Positions 7,502-16,336 of a stretch of 64,000 bases of DNA are shown one piece after another. Source of the stretch: Eubacterium sp. (GTDB taxonomy: Bacteria; Bacillota; Clostridia; Lachnospirales; Lachnospiraceae); the NCBI GenBank assembly GCA_017480495.1, contig JAFVAQ010000027.1, positions 1 to 64,000 on the forward strand. The letters are read 5' to 3'. The notes under the pieces were generated by a model that saw only the letters and a program-made list of their open reading frames with translations, ran no database searches and was not told where the DNA came from. The position numbers and the translations under genes are program-made. How positions within the stretch are numbered: the stretch's first letter is position 1; each line of letters starts with the position of its first letter.

Positions 7502-9424
7502 ATGGATGAAAAAAATAAGGACTTCAAACCTTACATTCCGGCCGAGAAAATTACTCCTGAGTTTACGGTGACATCTATCATCATGGGTATTATTCTTGCT
7601 GTAGTTTTTGGAGCGGCAAATGCGTATCTTGGACTCAGAGTTGGAATGACTGTTTCAGCGTCAATTCCGGCAGCTGTTATTTCTATGGGTGTGATTCGCG
7701 TCCTGATGAGGAAGAACTCAATTCTTGAAAGTAATATGGTCCAGACTATTGGTTCGGCAGGAGAGTCGCTCGCGGCAGGAGCAATCTTTACTATGCCAGT
7801 TCTTTTCCTTTGGGCGAAGGAGGGGACTGCTGAAAGACCTAGTTTGCTTTCTATTACACTAATTGCTTTAGTGGGTGGCATACTTGGTATTCTATTTATG
7901 ATTCCCCTCAGAAATGCATTAATTGTAAAAGAGCATGGAGTGATTCCTTATCCAGAAGGAACTGCATGTGCTGAGGTGCTTCTTGCAGGTGAAGAGGGAG
8001 GCACAAGTGCAAAATCTGTATTTATTGGTATGGGTCTTGCAGGGCTTTTTAAATTTCTTGTTGATGGAATAAAGGTTATACCGGGAGTTATAACAGCAAA
8101 TATTAAGTCTCTTAAGACAGAGCTTTCTGCAGAAGTGTATCCTGCACTTATAGGCGTAGGATATATATGTGGTCCAAAGATTGCTTCATATATGCTCGCA
8201 GGTGGCCTTCTTGGATGGTTTGTATTTATTCCTGCAATTGCTACATTTGGAGCAGACACTGTTCTTTATCCTGGAACAGATACAATTGGTAATCTATATG
8301 CCGAAAATGGAGCGGGACAGCTTTGGAGTTATTATATAAGATACATAGGTGCAGGTATGGTGGCTGCTGGAGGTATTATTAGTCTTGTTAAATCTATGCC
8401 TCTTATAGTTTCAACCTTTAAGAGTTCAATTAAAGGAATGAAGGATTCTGGCGGGGCAAGTACACTTCGTACTGAAAAGGATTTAAATATGAAGGTTGTA
8501 CTCTTTGGAGTACTAGCTATTATTCTTCTTATATGGCTTCTCCCTCAGATTCCTGTTTCCCTTATCGGAGCTATCCTTATAGCACTATTTGGTTTCTTCT
8601 TTGGTGCAGTTTCGTCAAGAATGGTAGGTCTTGTAGGAAGTAGTAATAACCCTGTTTCAGGAATGGCGATTGCTACACTTCTATTCTCTACATTTATACT
8701 TAAGATTACTGGAGAGACAGGAGCTTCTGGTATGGTAGGTGCTATAGCCATAGGTTCTATTATTTGTATAGTAACAGCGATGGCAGGTGATACATCACAG
8801 GATCTTAAGACTGGATTTCTATTAGGGGCGACTCCTAAGAAACAGCAGATCGGTGAAATCATTGGAGCTGTGGTTTCGGCATTTGCTATAGGTGGAGTTC
8901 TTATACTTCTTGATAAGGCATGGGGCTTTGGAACGACAGAGCTCGCTGCTCCTCAGGCTTCACTTATGAAGATGATTGTTGAAGGAGTTATGAACGGAAA
9001 TCTTCCTTGGGCTCTTGTATTTATTGGCGTATTTACAGCTATTGTTGTGGAGATACTTGGTGTGCCAGTGCTTCCGGTTGCTATAGGTCTTTACCTTCCA
9101 CTGGAACTTAGTACAACTATCATGATTGGTGGCGCTATTAGATGGGTGGTTGATAAGAAATCCAAAGCTAAGAATGATGAAGCTGGTTCAGGTGTGCTTT
9201 TCTGTTCAGGTATGATTGCGGGCGAAGGACTTGTTGGTATTATCCTGGCAATCCTTGCAGTAGTTGGCGTTGAAGAGAAGATAAATCTGTCGGGCTATAT
9301 CAATCTTGGAACCATCGGAGGAATTATCCTGCTTGTTGTCATGATTGCCTGTGTAGCTATATATGCCATGAAGAATAAGGCAGAGGCTGACAAAGCCACT
9401 GAAGAGAAAAATGAAGAAGAGTAA
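7502..9424 (+). CDS. OPT family oligopeptide/metal-chelate transporter
   Basis: 640-residue polytopic membrane protein of the oligopeptide transporter (OPT) superfamily, prokaryotic branch. The N-terminal PYIPAEKITPEFTV and NAYLGLRVGMTVSASIPAAV segments and the internal GDTSQDLKTG loop are recognisable family motifs. The protein is almost entirely hydrophobic, with about 14-16 predicted helices and a charged tail. Members move oligopeptides or metal chelates by proton symport; the preceding metal genes make a metal chelate possible but not shown. AAAGGAGAAAG precedes the ATG. Confidence 0.9.
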   Translation: MDEKNKDFKPYIPAEKITPEFTVTSIIMGIILAVVFGAANAYLGLRVGMTVSASIPAAVISMGVIRVLMRKNSILESNMVQTIGSAGESLAAGAIFTMPVLFLWAKEGTAERPSLLSITLIALVGGILGILFMIPLRNALIVKEHGVIPYPEGTACAEVLLAGEEGGTSAKSVFIGMGLAGLFKFLVDGIKVIPGVITANIKSLKTELSAEVYPALIGVGYICGPKIASYMLAGGLLGWFVFIPAIATFGADTVLYPGTDTIGNLYAENGAGQLWSYYIRYIGAGMVAAGGIISLVKSMPLIVSTFKSSIKGMKDSGGASTLRTEKDLNMKVVLFGVLAIILLIWLLPQIPVSLIGAILIALFGFFFGAVSSRMVGLVGSSNNPVSGMAIATLLFSTFILKITGETGASGMVGAIAIGSIICIVTAMAGDTSQDLKTGFLLGATPKKQQIGEIIGAVVSAFAIGGVLILLDKAWGFGTTELAAPQASLMKMIVEGVMNGNLPWALVFIGVFTAIVVEILGVPVLPVAIGLYLPLELSTTIMIGGAIRWVVDKKSKAKNDEAGSGVLFCSGMIAGEGLVGIILAILAVVGVEEKINLSGYINLGTIGGIILLVVMIACVAIYAMKNKAEADKATEEKNEEE

Positions 9425-9755
9425 AGATAATTATCTGGATTTTGTACCAGTCATTTCAGACAAACATAAGTGGGAAGCTGACGAGGAAGGTAATGTAACT
9501 ATCTTTGTTGAAAATAAAGGGATTTTCAATTGGCTGGCACAGAAGCTTTTGAAGAAACCCAAAGTATCTCAGCTACATCTAGAGAAGTTTGGAAGTTATA
9601 TATTTCCCCTTATTGATGGGAAAGCATCAATATATGAAATTGGTCAAAAGGTAAAGGCGCATTTTGGGGATGAGGCCGAGCCCCTTTATCCGAGACTGAC
9701 TGAATATATTAAGATGCTCCATGATTATGGATTCTTGAATTACTTGCAACCATAA
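9411..9755 (+). CDS. PqqD family protein
   Basis: 114-residue PqqD-like domain. In RiPP pathways such domains bind the leader peptide and present it to a radical SAM enzyme; none is encoded nearby. The segment FGSYIFPLIDGKASIYEIGQ with the C-terminal RLTEYIKMLHDYGFL matches the winged-helix PqqD core, after an unrelated 45-residue lead. The gene overlaps the OPT stop by 14 bp, indicating coupled translation and suggesting a function tied to the transporter. A terminator follows. Confidence 0.75.
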   Translation: MKKSKDNYLDFVPVISDKHKWEADEEGNVTIFVENKGIFNWLAQKLLKKPKVSQLHLEKFGSYIFPLIDGKASIYEIGQKVKAHFGDEAEPLYPRLTEYIKMLHDYGFLNYLQP

Positions 9756-9798
9756 CTAGTAGTGAGTTTTTAAATTAAATATTTTTTTACTCGTTATT

Positions 9799-9827
9799 AA
9801 AAGCATCTCGAAAGAGGTGCTTTTTCA
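9799..9827 (+). terminator. Rho-independent terminator after the OPT-PqqD unit
   Basis: An 11-bp stem (9799-9809 with 9814-9824), a GAAA tetraloop, then a run of T. Confidence 0.85.
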
Positions 9828-9958
9828 TTTCGTATCAATAGAGAAAAGCATTTTAAAAATGGAGCAAAAATATGAAAACGGAGAAGAAATATAAAAATGG
9901 CTATGTCATATTGTAAGTGTTATATAACAAAACAAATTATAAAAAAAGGAGTTCGTTT

Positions 9959-10447
9959 ATGATATTAACTATTTTTGAAGGGATTATTTTTTCGTTTGTG
10001 TTACTGATGATATGTGTTATTGATATTCAGAATGGTCCGGTGGGAGGAGTCCATTTTTATGAGCAGGATGTAAAGGATCGAGTTGTAGAATTAGGACTAA
10101 TAACAAAAAAAGAAATTAAGAAAAACCTTATGTTATCGGGAGCTCCACTATGGATTTATATGATCTTTTTAATGCCTATGGCAGTGTATCTAATAAATGG
10201 TGCGGATTCTTTTATGAAAGGATTTATTCAGCTGACTATTATTTTTTGGATAGGTGGTGCTTTTGACCGAATATTTATTGACTGGTATTGGGTTGGACAT
10301 ACTAAAGCCTGGCTTATTCCGGGGACAGAAGATCTGATGCCGTATATTCCAAAATCAGCATTGATAAAAAAATGGGTTAGTACGATTATAGGATATCCAA
10401 TCTTTGCAGCATTATTATCCTGGATATATTCAATGATAATTTTATGA
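9959..10447 (+). CDS. Unknown four-helix membrane protein
   Basis: 162 residues with about four hydrophobic segments (near 2-20, 60-80, 85-105 and 140-160). A cytoplasmic-looking charged stretch (VKDRVVELGLITKKEIKKN) and a conserved-looking WVGHTKAWLIPGTEDLMPYIP loop sit between them. I do not recognise a named family. The ATG at 9959 follows AAAAAAAGGAG; an upstream in-frame start at 9917 has no ribosome site. It stands alone between a terminator and an AraC gene. Confidence 0.6.
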   Translation: MILTIFEGIIFSFVLLMICVIDIQNGPVGGVHFYEQDVKDRVVELGLITKKEIKKNLMLSGAPLWIYMIFLMPMAVYLINGADSFMKGFIQLTIIFWIGGAFDRIFIDWYWVGHTKAWLIPGTEDLMPYIPKSALIKKWVSTIIGYPIFAALLSWIYSMIIL

Positions 10448-10537
10448 GTGGATAGAGTACATTCGATAAATGTATATGTTATACTGACTATGCAGATTTA
10501 TACGAAGTGTTGCAAATCGTAAAGAAAGTGTTTATAT

Positions 10538-11638
10538 ATGGACATATTTGAAAAGGAAAATGATATTTTAAAAATACTTGATAAGATAAAGGGCATTCCC
10601 AGACTATATAACTACGTAACTAATCTGTCACCTGACTTTTTGGAATCTTTTCTCGGCTACTTTGAATCGAACTTCGACATTGTGAGCAGAGCTGATACTG
10701 TTGTTGAAATAAGGCTTAAGAAAACTGGTCGGTCGGAAGATGAGGAGTGGGTATATTCGTTTGCAGAACCATATCCTGGAATCAGTGTAATGTGTGGAAA
10801 TATCAAGGGACTTGAGAAGCTGGATGATATGAATGGAAGAGAAGAGGATTTGAAGGTCTCAGTTTTTCATTATTGCAGAAAAGGTAGGTGCGAACTGTAC
10901 ACTAATGATGGTAGATACGCATTTTCCCGTCCTGGAGTACTCTGTCAGGAAAGCAGAAAATATAAGAAAAAGAATTTTGATTTTCATGGCGAAGAGTATG
11001 AATGCGTAGAGATAGCATTTCGCCTCGACGAGATCGGAGACGAAGAGAAGAAGTATCTGATAAGTCTGGGGCTTGATATTGATTCCATGCAGAAAAGATA
11101 CGAGGATGATGCGGACTTTTCCATAGGAAATGTATCCGACACTCTAAAGATTGCTGAAGAGGAACTTGCCGGATTGATGAGATCTGATACAGTTGATAAT
11201 ACCTCTCTTCTTCTGATGATCCTAAGAATTAATAATCTTATCAGAACCGGACATGTGTCTTTTGATGAGAAGAAGTTTTATCTCACTAAGGGTCAGAGGG
11301 AGATAGTGAATGAGATTAGAAATGAGATCGTGGAACATCCAGATAAAATGATAACGGCAGAAAGCTTTTCTGAAAAATATGGTATCAGTGTCGTGTCACT
11401 TAATAAATATTTTAGTATAGTGTACGGAGATACTATACATAAATATATTCAGAAATATCGAATGGATATTGCTGCAAAGTCTCTTCGAACAACCAAGCAA
11501 AGTATTGCAGAGATTGCAGCTGCATCCGGATATGAGAATCAGGGGAAATTTGGAACAGTTTTTAAGAAAATGTATGGAGTGACACCACTTGAGTATAGAA
11601 GGCAAAATCTTAATAGTACCTATGGCAGCGATGGCTGA
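10538..11638 (+). CDS. AraC family transcriptional regulator
   Basis: 366 residues. The C-terminal about 100 residues form a double helix-turn-helix AraC domain (MITAESFSEKYGISVVSLNK ... IAEIAAASGYENQGKFGTVF ... YGVTPLEYRR). The N-terminal 250 residues are a sensing region without an obvious known fold. The gene overlaps the glycosyltransferase that follows, suggesting that it controls or is co-expressed with it. A TATACT -10 box and a small ACATT/AATGT dyad lie in the 90 bp upstream. Confidence 0.85.
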   Translation: MDIFEKENDILKILDKIKGIPRLYNYVTNLSPDFLESFLGYFESNFDIVSRADTVVEIRLKKTGRSEDEEWVYSFAEPYPGISVMCGNIKGLEKLDDMNGREEDLKVSVFHYCRKGRCELYTNDGRYAFSRPGVLCQESRKYKKKNFDFHGEEYECVEIAFRLDEIGDEEKKYLISLGLDIDSMQKRYEDDADFSIGNVSDTLKIAEEELAGLMRSDTVDNTSLLLMILRINNLIRTGHVSFDEKKFYLTKGQREIVNEIRNEIVEHPDKMITAESFSEKYGISVVSLNKYFSIVYGDTIHKYIQKYRMDIAAKSLRTTKQSIAEIAAASGYENQGKFGTVFKKMYGVTPLEYRRQNLNSTYGSDG

Positions 11639-12824
11639 AACGGCAGGCCCATCTTCAAGGTGTAAGCAGCTTGTAGAAGGACTAATGTCTGCTGGAATGG
11701 ATGTAGCTACCTGCAGAGCAGAGGATGTTAATTACAAGAGAATAGATGGCATTCAGAATTACTTTCTGGATATACCGATGCCTATGGGGCTTCCGAAGCC
11801 TATAGCCACCAGGACTTTTCCTATAGCACAGAAACTTGGTATCACATCAAAAAAGACTGTTAATTCTTTTGATCAGGTGCTTCGGTTCACAGGTAATCTG
11901 GACTATAAATATCTGAAGAAAAGTGTGGAGTCGATCAGGTGGGCAATTCATGAATATAAGCCGGATATAGTTTATTCAGAGTTTAATATATCGGCAATTA
12001 TTGCAGCAAAAAAAGAGGGAATCATATTATATACAACTGTCAGCTATCCTACCCAGCATGAGTATGCACATGATTCGAAGCTATCAAAAGGTTTAAACAG
12101 AATATTATATGAACTCGGTCTTCCGGCAGTAGATTCTGCACTTCAGCTTTTTGACTGGGCTGATAAGAGGTTTTGCCCAAGCATTCGAGAACTGGAACCG
12201 ATTGAAGAACTGAAGGGTGAAGAAGATAGCATATGCTACTGTGGTACATTTAAAGCTATTAAAAGTTCTAGTTCAGATATGAAATTTGAAGCTTCTGATG
12301 GTATTGTGGCAGATTCACATATAAGCGATAAGAAGCGAGATAAGATACTTGTTTATTTGGGGAATGGAACTGTTTCTGCAAAGAAGACTTTAAGTGTGAT
12401 GAAGGATGCATTTGAGGGAAGTAAATATGAAGTGTACCTCGCTACTTCGTATCTTCCAGAAGAAACCATAGGTAATATACATATCGCTCCAAGATGGGAT
12501 TTTTCAGAACTACTGGATGATGCGGCTATATATATCAATCATGGTGGACAGAATAGTATTGTGGATGGATTGCTTCATGGAGTTCCACAGATAATGGTTC
12601 CGGGTAAAGTATTTGAACGAAAGTATAATGCCAAAAGTGTCGAAGATAAAAATGCAGGAATCATAATAGACTTCAAAGATTTTGATGCTCCTCATATAAA
12701 GGAGGCGTTTGAAAAGATTACAAGTTCTGATACTATGTCCGATAGTTCCAGGAAACTGGGAGAGCTGCTTCGTAATGCAGGTGGAGTTACAAATATAATC
12801 AAAGAATTTTGCATCTTACAGTGA
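11589..12824 (+). CDS. UGT/MGT-type glycosyltransferase (GT1-like)
   Basis: 411 residues, GT-B fold. The C-terminal donor-binding signature NHGGQNSIVDGLLHGVPQ, followed by IMVPG, is the bacterial counterpart of the UDP-glycosyltransferase motif. The N-terminal half begins with the usual glycine-poor beta strand (KILIVPMAAMAETAGPSSRC). Members transfer sugars to small molecules or lipids; the acceptor is unknown. The likely start is a TTG at 11589, preceded by GGAGTGAC and overlapping the AraC gene by 50 bp. ATGs at 11622 and 11631 are alternatives. Confidence 0.8.
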   Translation: MSIEGKILIVPMAAMAETAGPSSRCKQLVEGLMSAGMDVATCRAEDVNYKRIDGIQNYFLDIPMPMGLPKPIATRTFPIAQKLGITSKKTVNSFDQVLRFTGNLDYKYLKKSVESIRWAIHEYKPDIVYSEFNISAIIAAKKEGIILYTTVSYPTQHEYAHDSKLSKGLNRILYELGLPAVDSALQLFDWADKRFCPSIRELEPIEELKGEEDSICYCGTFKAIKSSSSDMKFEASDGIVADSHISDKKRDKILVYLGNGTVSAKKTLSVMKDAFEGSKYEVYLATSYLPEETIGNIHIAPRWDFSELLDDAAIYINHGGQNSIVDGLLHGVPQIMVPGKVFERKYNAKSVEDKNAGIIIDFKDFDAPHIKEAFEKITSSDTMSDSSRKLGELLRNAGGVTNIIKEFCILQ

Positions 12825-12864
12825 AAAAATGCATCTTACATTCCAAAATATTGAATGAATTTCA

Positions 12865-12920
12865 AGACTTGGTTATAGTCGTTTTAACAAAAAGAAAACG
12901 GCTGTTTCCAAGCCTTTTTT
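12865..12920 (+). terminator. Rho-independent terminator after the glycosyltransferase
   Basis: A long imperfect stem: outer GACTTGG with CCAAGCC and inner CGTTTT with AAAACG, followed by six T. Confidence 0.7.
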
Positions 12921-12942
12921 GTATAAAGAAAGGAATGACAAG

Positions 12943-13698
12943 ATGAATAAGATCTATAAGAAAAACGAAGTTACTTTTGCAATCATATGTATAGTTATCT
13001 ATGTTGTGGGAACGAGTATAGCTGAGTCGATAGCTGAGACGGTTGAAATAGTTAAGCTTCCATCGATGATCTTCCACATAGGTTTTTCTGTAATACTACT
13101 GGCATGGCTCAGGAAGAATGACCTGTTTGAAAAGTATGGTCTTTTAAAGCCGGAATATAATTTATCAAAAGCATGGTTCTTTATACCACTAATGATTGTA
13201 GGTTTATCAAGCATTTTCTTTGGAGTGAAGCTGAATTACAGTATACCTGAAACAGCATTTTATATCATTAGTATGATATGTGTAGGATTTCTTGAAGAAA
13301 TTATATTCAGAGGTTTTCTCTTTGTAGGTATGGCAAAGAAAAATGTAAAGAGCGCGATAATAGTTTCTTCAATTACCTTCGGAATAGGCCATATAGTTAA
13401 TCTTCTGAATGGTCAGGATCTGCTTGAAACGTTGCTTCAGATAGTGTTTGCTATAGTGGTTGGATTTACACTTGTTACACTATTCTATAAAGGTAAGAGT
13501 CTGTTACCTTGCATAATCTTCCATGGAATAAATAACGCCTGTTCAGCAATCAGCAATGAAGAGGCATCTCTCAAGGTTTTCGGCAGCGTGGAGAGAGAGC
13601 TTTACATTTCGGTGACTATTGCAGTTGTGCTTCTTACTATCTACTGCATAGCGATATGGAAGACTTTCAGAACAAGTGCCATTGAGGATGTGAAATAG
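12943..13698 (+). CDS. CPBP family intramembrane metalloprotease
   Basis: 251 residues with about eight hydrophobic helices. The CPBP (Abi/CAAX-like) active-site motifs are complete: EEIIFR with E118, E119 and R123, H150 in the GHIVNLL helix, and H194 in FHGINNA. Prokaryotic members cleave membrane peptides or serve as bacteriocin immunity proteins; substrate unknown. The ATG at 12943 follows AAAGGAATGACAAG; the upstream TTG in the terminator T tract is rejected. Monocistronic by position. Confidence 0.88.
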   Translation: MNKIYKKNEVTFAIICIVIYVVGTSIAESIAETVEIVKLPSMIFHIGFSVILLAWLRKNDLFEKYGLLKPEYNLSKAWFFIPLMIVGLSSIFFGVKLNYSIPETAFYIISMICVGFLEEIIFRGFLFVGMAKKNVKSAIIVSSITFGIGHIVNLLNGQDLLETLLQIVFAIVVGFTLVTLFYKGKSLLPCIIFHGINNACSAISNEEASLKVFGSVERELYISVTIAVVLLTIYCIAIWKTFRTSAIEDVK

Positions 13699-13702
13699 AG
13701 GT

Positions 13703-13731
13703 TTGATAATAACCAGTCTGCTTGCTATAAT
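13703..13731 (+). promoter_or_regulatory. Promoter of the LytTR-DUF3021 operon
   Basis: TTGATA at 13703-13708 and TATAAT at 13726-13731 with a 17-bp spacer. Confidence 0.7.
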
Positions 13732-13770
13732 TTTGCTATTATAAAATGTATAGCAGGAGCGTGACTAGAA

Positions 13771-14220
13771 GTGGAATTAAGGGTTAGAAAAATCCCTATA
13801 GATGAATCAGAAGTCTTGGAGATTCGATGTCATAAGATTACGGAGGATGTGCAGGAAATCATTTCCTTTGTGAAGTCCAGACAAGGACAGCTAAGTACAG
13901 AACATGATGGTCAGAAGATTGAGATTCCAATAGTAGATGTATTCTATGCTGAATCGGTGGATAACAGACTTTTTATCTATACTGCTAAAGAAAGCTATGA
14001 GATAAAGTTGAAACTATATGAGTTAGAAGATATGCTGCAGGGTAAAACATTTATAAGGATTCAGAAGGGAATGCTTCTTAATCTGATGAAGGTAAAGTCT
14101 ATAAAGCCTGCGCTTAGTGGAAGATATACGGCGCTCCTTAAGAATAATGAAGAGGTAGTGATTTCCAGAAAGTATGTTGCTGACCTGAAGAAGGCGCTGA
14201 AGGGTGGTGGTGATAAATGA
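13771..14220 (+). CDS. LytTR DNA-binding domain regulator
   Basis: 149 residues without a receiver domain. The C-terminal about 95 residues form a LytTR domain (VDVFYAESVDNRLFIYTAKE, then IRIQKGMLLNLMKVKSIKP, then VVISRKYVADLKKALKG). Stand-alone LytTR proteins of this size are usually encoded with a DUF3021 membrane partner, as here (4-bp overlap), and form a membrane-gated regulatory pair. The start is GTG at 13771 with GGAG 11 nt upstream. Confidence 0.88.
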   Translation: MELRVRKIPIDESEVLEIRCHKITEDVQEIISFVKSRQGQLSTEHDGQKIEIPIVDVFYAESVDNRLFIYTAKESYEIKLKLYELEDMLQGKTFIRIQKGMLLNLMKVKSIKPALSGRYTALLKNNEEVVISRKYVADLKKALKGGGDK

Positions 14221-14663
14221 GGATAAGGACCAAAATGAAACAAAAACTTGGTGAGGCATTTCGACTCTATTTTATTCTTGTAACTCTGATCACCATACTT
14301 TTAATGGTCGTAGGACTTATATTTGATAGCGGCAGAACCTTCAGTTACGAGGCTTTCTTTTCGCCACTTTTTTATGCTTTTATCGGTGTGATTCCAGTAT
14401 TCTTTTTTCAATTTGATAAAGAGCTTGGTATGAAACAGCTCATAATACGAGGTGTTATTCAAATACTCATAATTGAAGCGGCGATACTATTGATAGTTTT
14501 TAATGCACCGAATATTCCATCGGACAGAATAGAAGTTGTAATAAGTATTGCAGTAGGAATACTGATTGTATATATATTATCGCTGGTTGTTGAATATATC
14601 TTTGAGCTTATCCAGGCAAAGGAAATGAATACTTATCTGGAGGAGTATCAAAAGAACAGATAA
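14217..14663 (+). CDS. DUF3021 family membrane protein
   Basis: 148 residues with four hydrophobic helices (about 15-35, 45-65, 78-98 and 108-130) and a basic N-terminus. Length, topology and coupling to a LytTR protein match DUF3021. Such proteins are thought to restrain or sense for the LytTR partner; no catalytic motif is visible. Confidence 0.85.
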   Translation: MRIRTKMKQKLGEAFRLYFILVTLITILLMVVGLIFDSGRTFSYEAFFSPLFYAFIGVIPVFFFQFDKELGMKQLIIRGVIQILIIEAAILLIVFNAPNIPSDRIEVVISIAVGILIVYILSLVVEYIFELIQAKEMNTYLEEYQKNR

Positions 14664-14712
14664 TCCATAAAGAATAAATGGACAAAAATGGTTTCTGAAA
14701 TAACCATGATTT

Positions 14713-14741
14713 AAAGGGGTGTCAAAAGACATTCCTTTTTT
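14713..14741 (+). terminator. Rho-independent terminator after DUF3021
   Basis: An 11-bp stem with two G-T wobbles, AAAGGGGTGTC with GACATTCCTTT, AAAA loop, then T-rich. The -35 box of the next gene begins at its end. Confidence 0.8.
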
Positions 14742-14742
14742 A

Positions 14743-14771
14743 TTGACAAATGATATTATTTGTATTAACAT
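14743..14771 (+). promoter_or_regulatory. Promoter of the methyltransferase-transglutaminase gene
   Basis: TTGACA at 14743-14748 and TAACAT at 14766-14771 with a 17-bp spacer. An ACAAAT/ATTTGT dyad overlaps the spacer, and ATGAACA repeats follow; both are possible repressor sites. Confidence 0.55.
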
Positions 14772-14815
14772 ATGAACAGATGAACATATAATAAAACATC
14801 GAGAAGGAGACTAAG

Positions 14816-16258
14816 ATGGCAAGTAAATATATGTATAAGATAATGTCACCAGGTTATGACATTTTAGATAGGACATTTTTCAGAGATAATGATAGGAAGG
14901 ATGGCAGGAATCCAAGAGAGGTTTTGGCTGAACTTATTCCAAATGAAAAGAGTATGGTACTTGATATGTGTTGTGGAACCGGATCGAACGGGATTAATGT
15001 TGCAATCAAGAATCCGCATGTGACGGTTGTGGGACTGGACAGATCAAAATCTATGCTGCTTAAGGCGAGACAGAAGGTGAATAGTCTTGGACTTAATAAT
15101 GTGAAGCTTATTTGTAGAGATGCTACAGATACAGGACTTAAGAGTGAGATATTTGATTACATTATCATAGGTCTGGCTCTTCATGAATGCAATCCCGATC
15201 TCTGGAATGGGATTCTGTCAGAAGCCCACAGGATTCTTAAGAAGGATGGCCATCTTATAATTCTTGATTGGGAAAGACAAAAAGGTATATCTAACAAGAT
15301 AAAATTCGCTCCTATGTATATCACGGAATCAATAATGACGCCAAAGTATTTTCTGGAGTATTTTAATAGCGATAAGGAGGTGTTTTTCTCTAGGTTCGGG
15401 TTTAAGGCTGAGAAGAATATCAGATGTAAATATACATTTGTGATGAGTTTGAAGAAAGACGAATCATATAATGCTAAAAGAAAAATAAATGAAGCAGATA
15501 AAGCTATTGAAAGTGATGAAGCTTTTGATGCTGAAAATGATATAGAGAAAAATCTTAGTGCGTCATATTTGTCCCAAACTCATATGCTAGATTATGATAA
15601 TTACAAGATTCAGGAGCTTATAAGGAAGCGTGGATGGAGAGAGCTTCCGGAGTTCGAAAGAATACGTTCGATTTATAATTTTATCAGAGATGAGATTCGA
15701 TTTGGATACAATGTGGATGACAGTATTCCTGCCTCAAAGGTTCTGAAGGATGGATATGGACAATGCAATACTAAGGGGACGCTCTTCATGGCGCTTCTAA
15801 GAGCAGTTGGTATTCCTTGCAGAGTTCATGGATTTACCATAAGAAAAGAATTGCAAGAAGGTGCTATGACAGGCTTTGTCTATAAGCAGGCTCCAAAGAA
15901 TATATTCCATAGCTGGGTAGAGGTTTATTTAGAGGGCAAATGGTACGAGCTTGAGGCATTTATTATAGATAAGGATTATCTCGGAAAGCTGCAGCAGAAG
16001 AATAGTAATTGCACTGGTGCATTTTGCAAATACGGTGTTGGAGTTGAAGATTTCAGGAATCCGGTTATTGATTTTAACAGGAATAATACATACATTCAGA
16101 GCACAGGAATAAATCAGGACTTTGGCATCTATGATTCCCCAGATGCTCTTTTAAAAGAACATCATCAGGAAATGGGATTTATAAAAAAGCTTGCTTTTAG
16201 ATACTATGGACGTCATATGATGAACAGAAACGTGAGAAGAATCAGAGGCAGAGCATAA
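14816..16258 (+). CDS. Class I SAM methyltransferase fused to a transglutaminase-like domain
   Basis: 480 residues in two parts. Residues 1-215 form a Rossmann methyltransferase: SAM motif LDMCCGTGSNG at about 49-59, acidic motif VVGLDRS, and a post-I motif with LILDWER. After a charged linker, residues 250-470 form a transglutaminase-like cysteine protease domain with C317 in GYGQCNTKG, H365 in FHSWVEVY and an acidic third position near E378 in WYELEAF. Each domain has its key residues and there is no frameshift, so both are probably active. Joining small-molecule or protein methylation to a protease/amidase-like domain is unusual. An MBL hydrolase follows 78 bp downstream and may be co-transcribed. 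Confidence 0.82.
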   Translation: MASKYMYKIMSPGYDILDRTFFRDNDRKDGRNPREVLAELIPNEKSMVLDMCCGTGSNGINVAIKNPHVTVVGLDRSKSMLLKARQKVNSLGLNNVKLICRDATDTGLKSEIFDYIIIGLALHECNPDLWNGILSEAHRILKKDGHLIILDWERQKGISNKIKFAPMYITESIMTPKYFLEYFNSDKEVFFSRFGFKAEKNIRCKYTFVMSLKKDESYNAKRKINEADKAIESDEAFDAENDIEKNLSASYLSQTHMLDYDNYKIQELIRKRGWRELPEFERIRSIYNFIRDEIRFGYNVDDSIPASKVLKDGYGQCNTKGTLFMALLRAVGIPCRVHGFTIRKELQEGAMTGFVYKQAPKNIFHSWVEVYLEGKWYELEAFIIDKDYLGKLQQKNSNCTGAFCKYGVGVEDFRNPVIDFNRNNTYIQSTGINQDFGIYDSPDALLKEHHQEMGFIKKLAFRYYGRHMMNRNVRRIRGRA

Positions 16259-16336
16259 AGTTATCTGAGGGACATCAACGTGATAAACGTATACGACAAA
16301 ATTAATATGACAAGATTAATATGATAGAAGGTGGAG

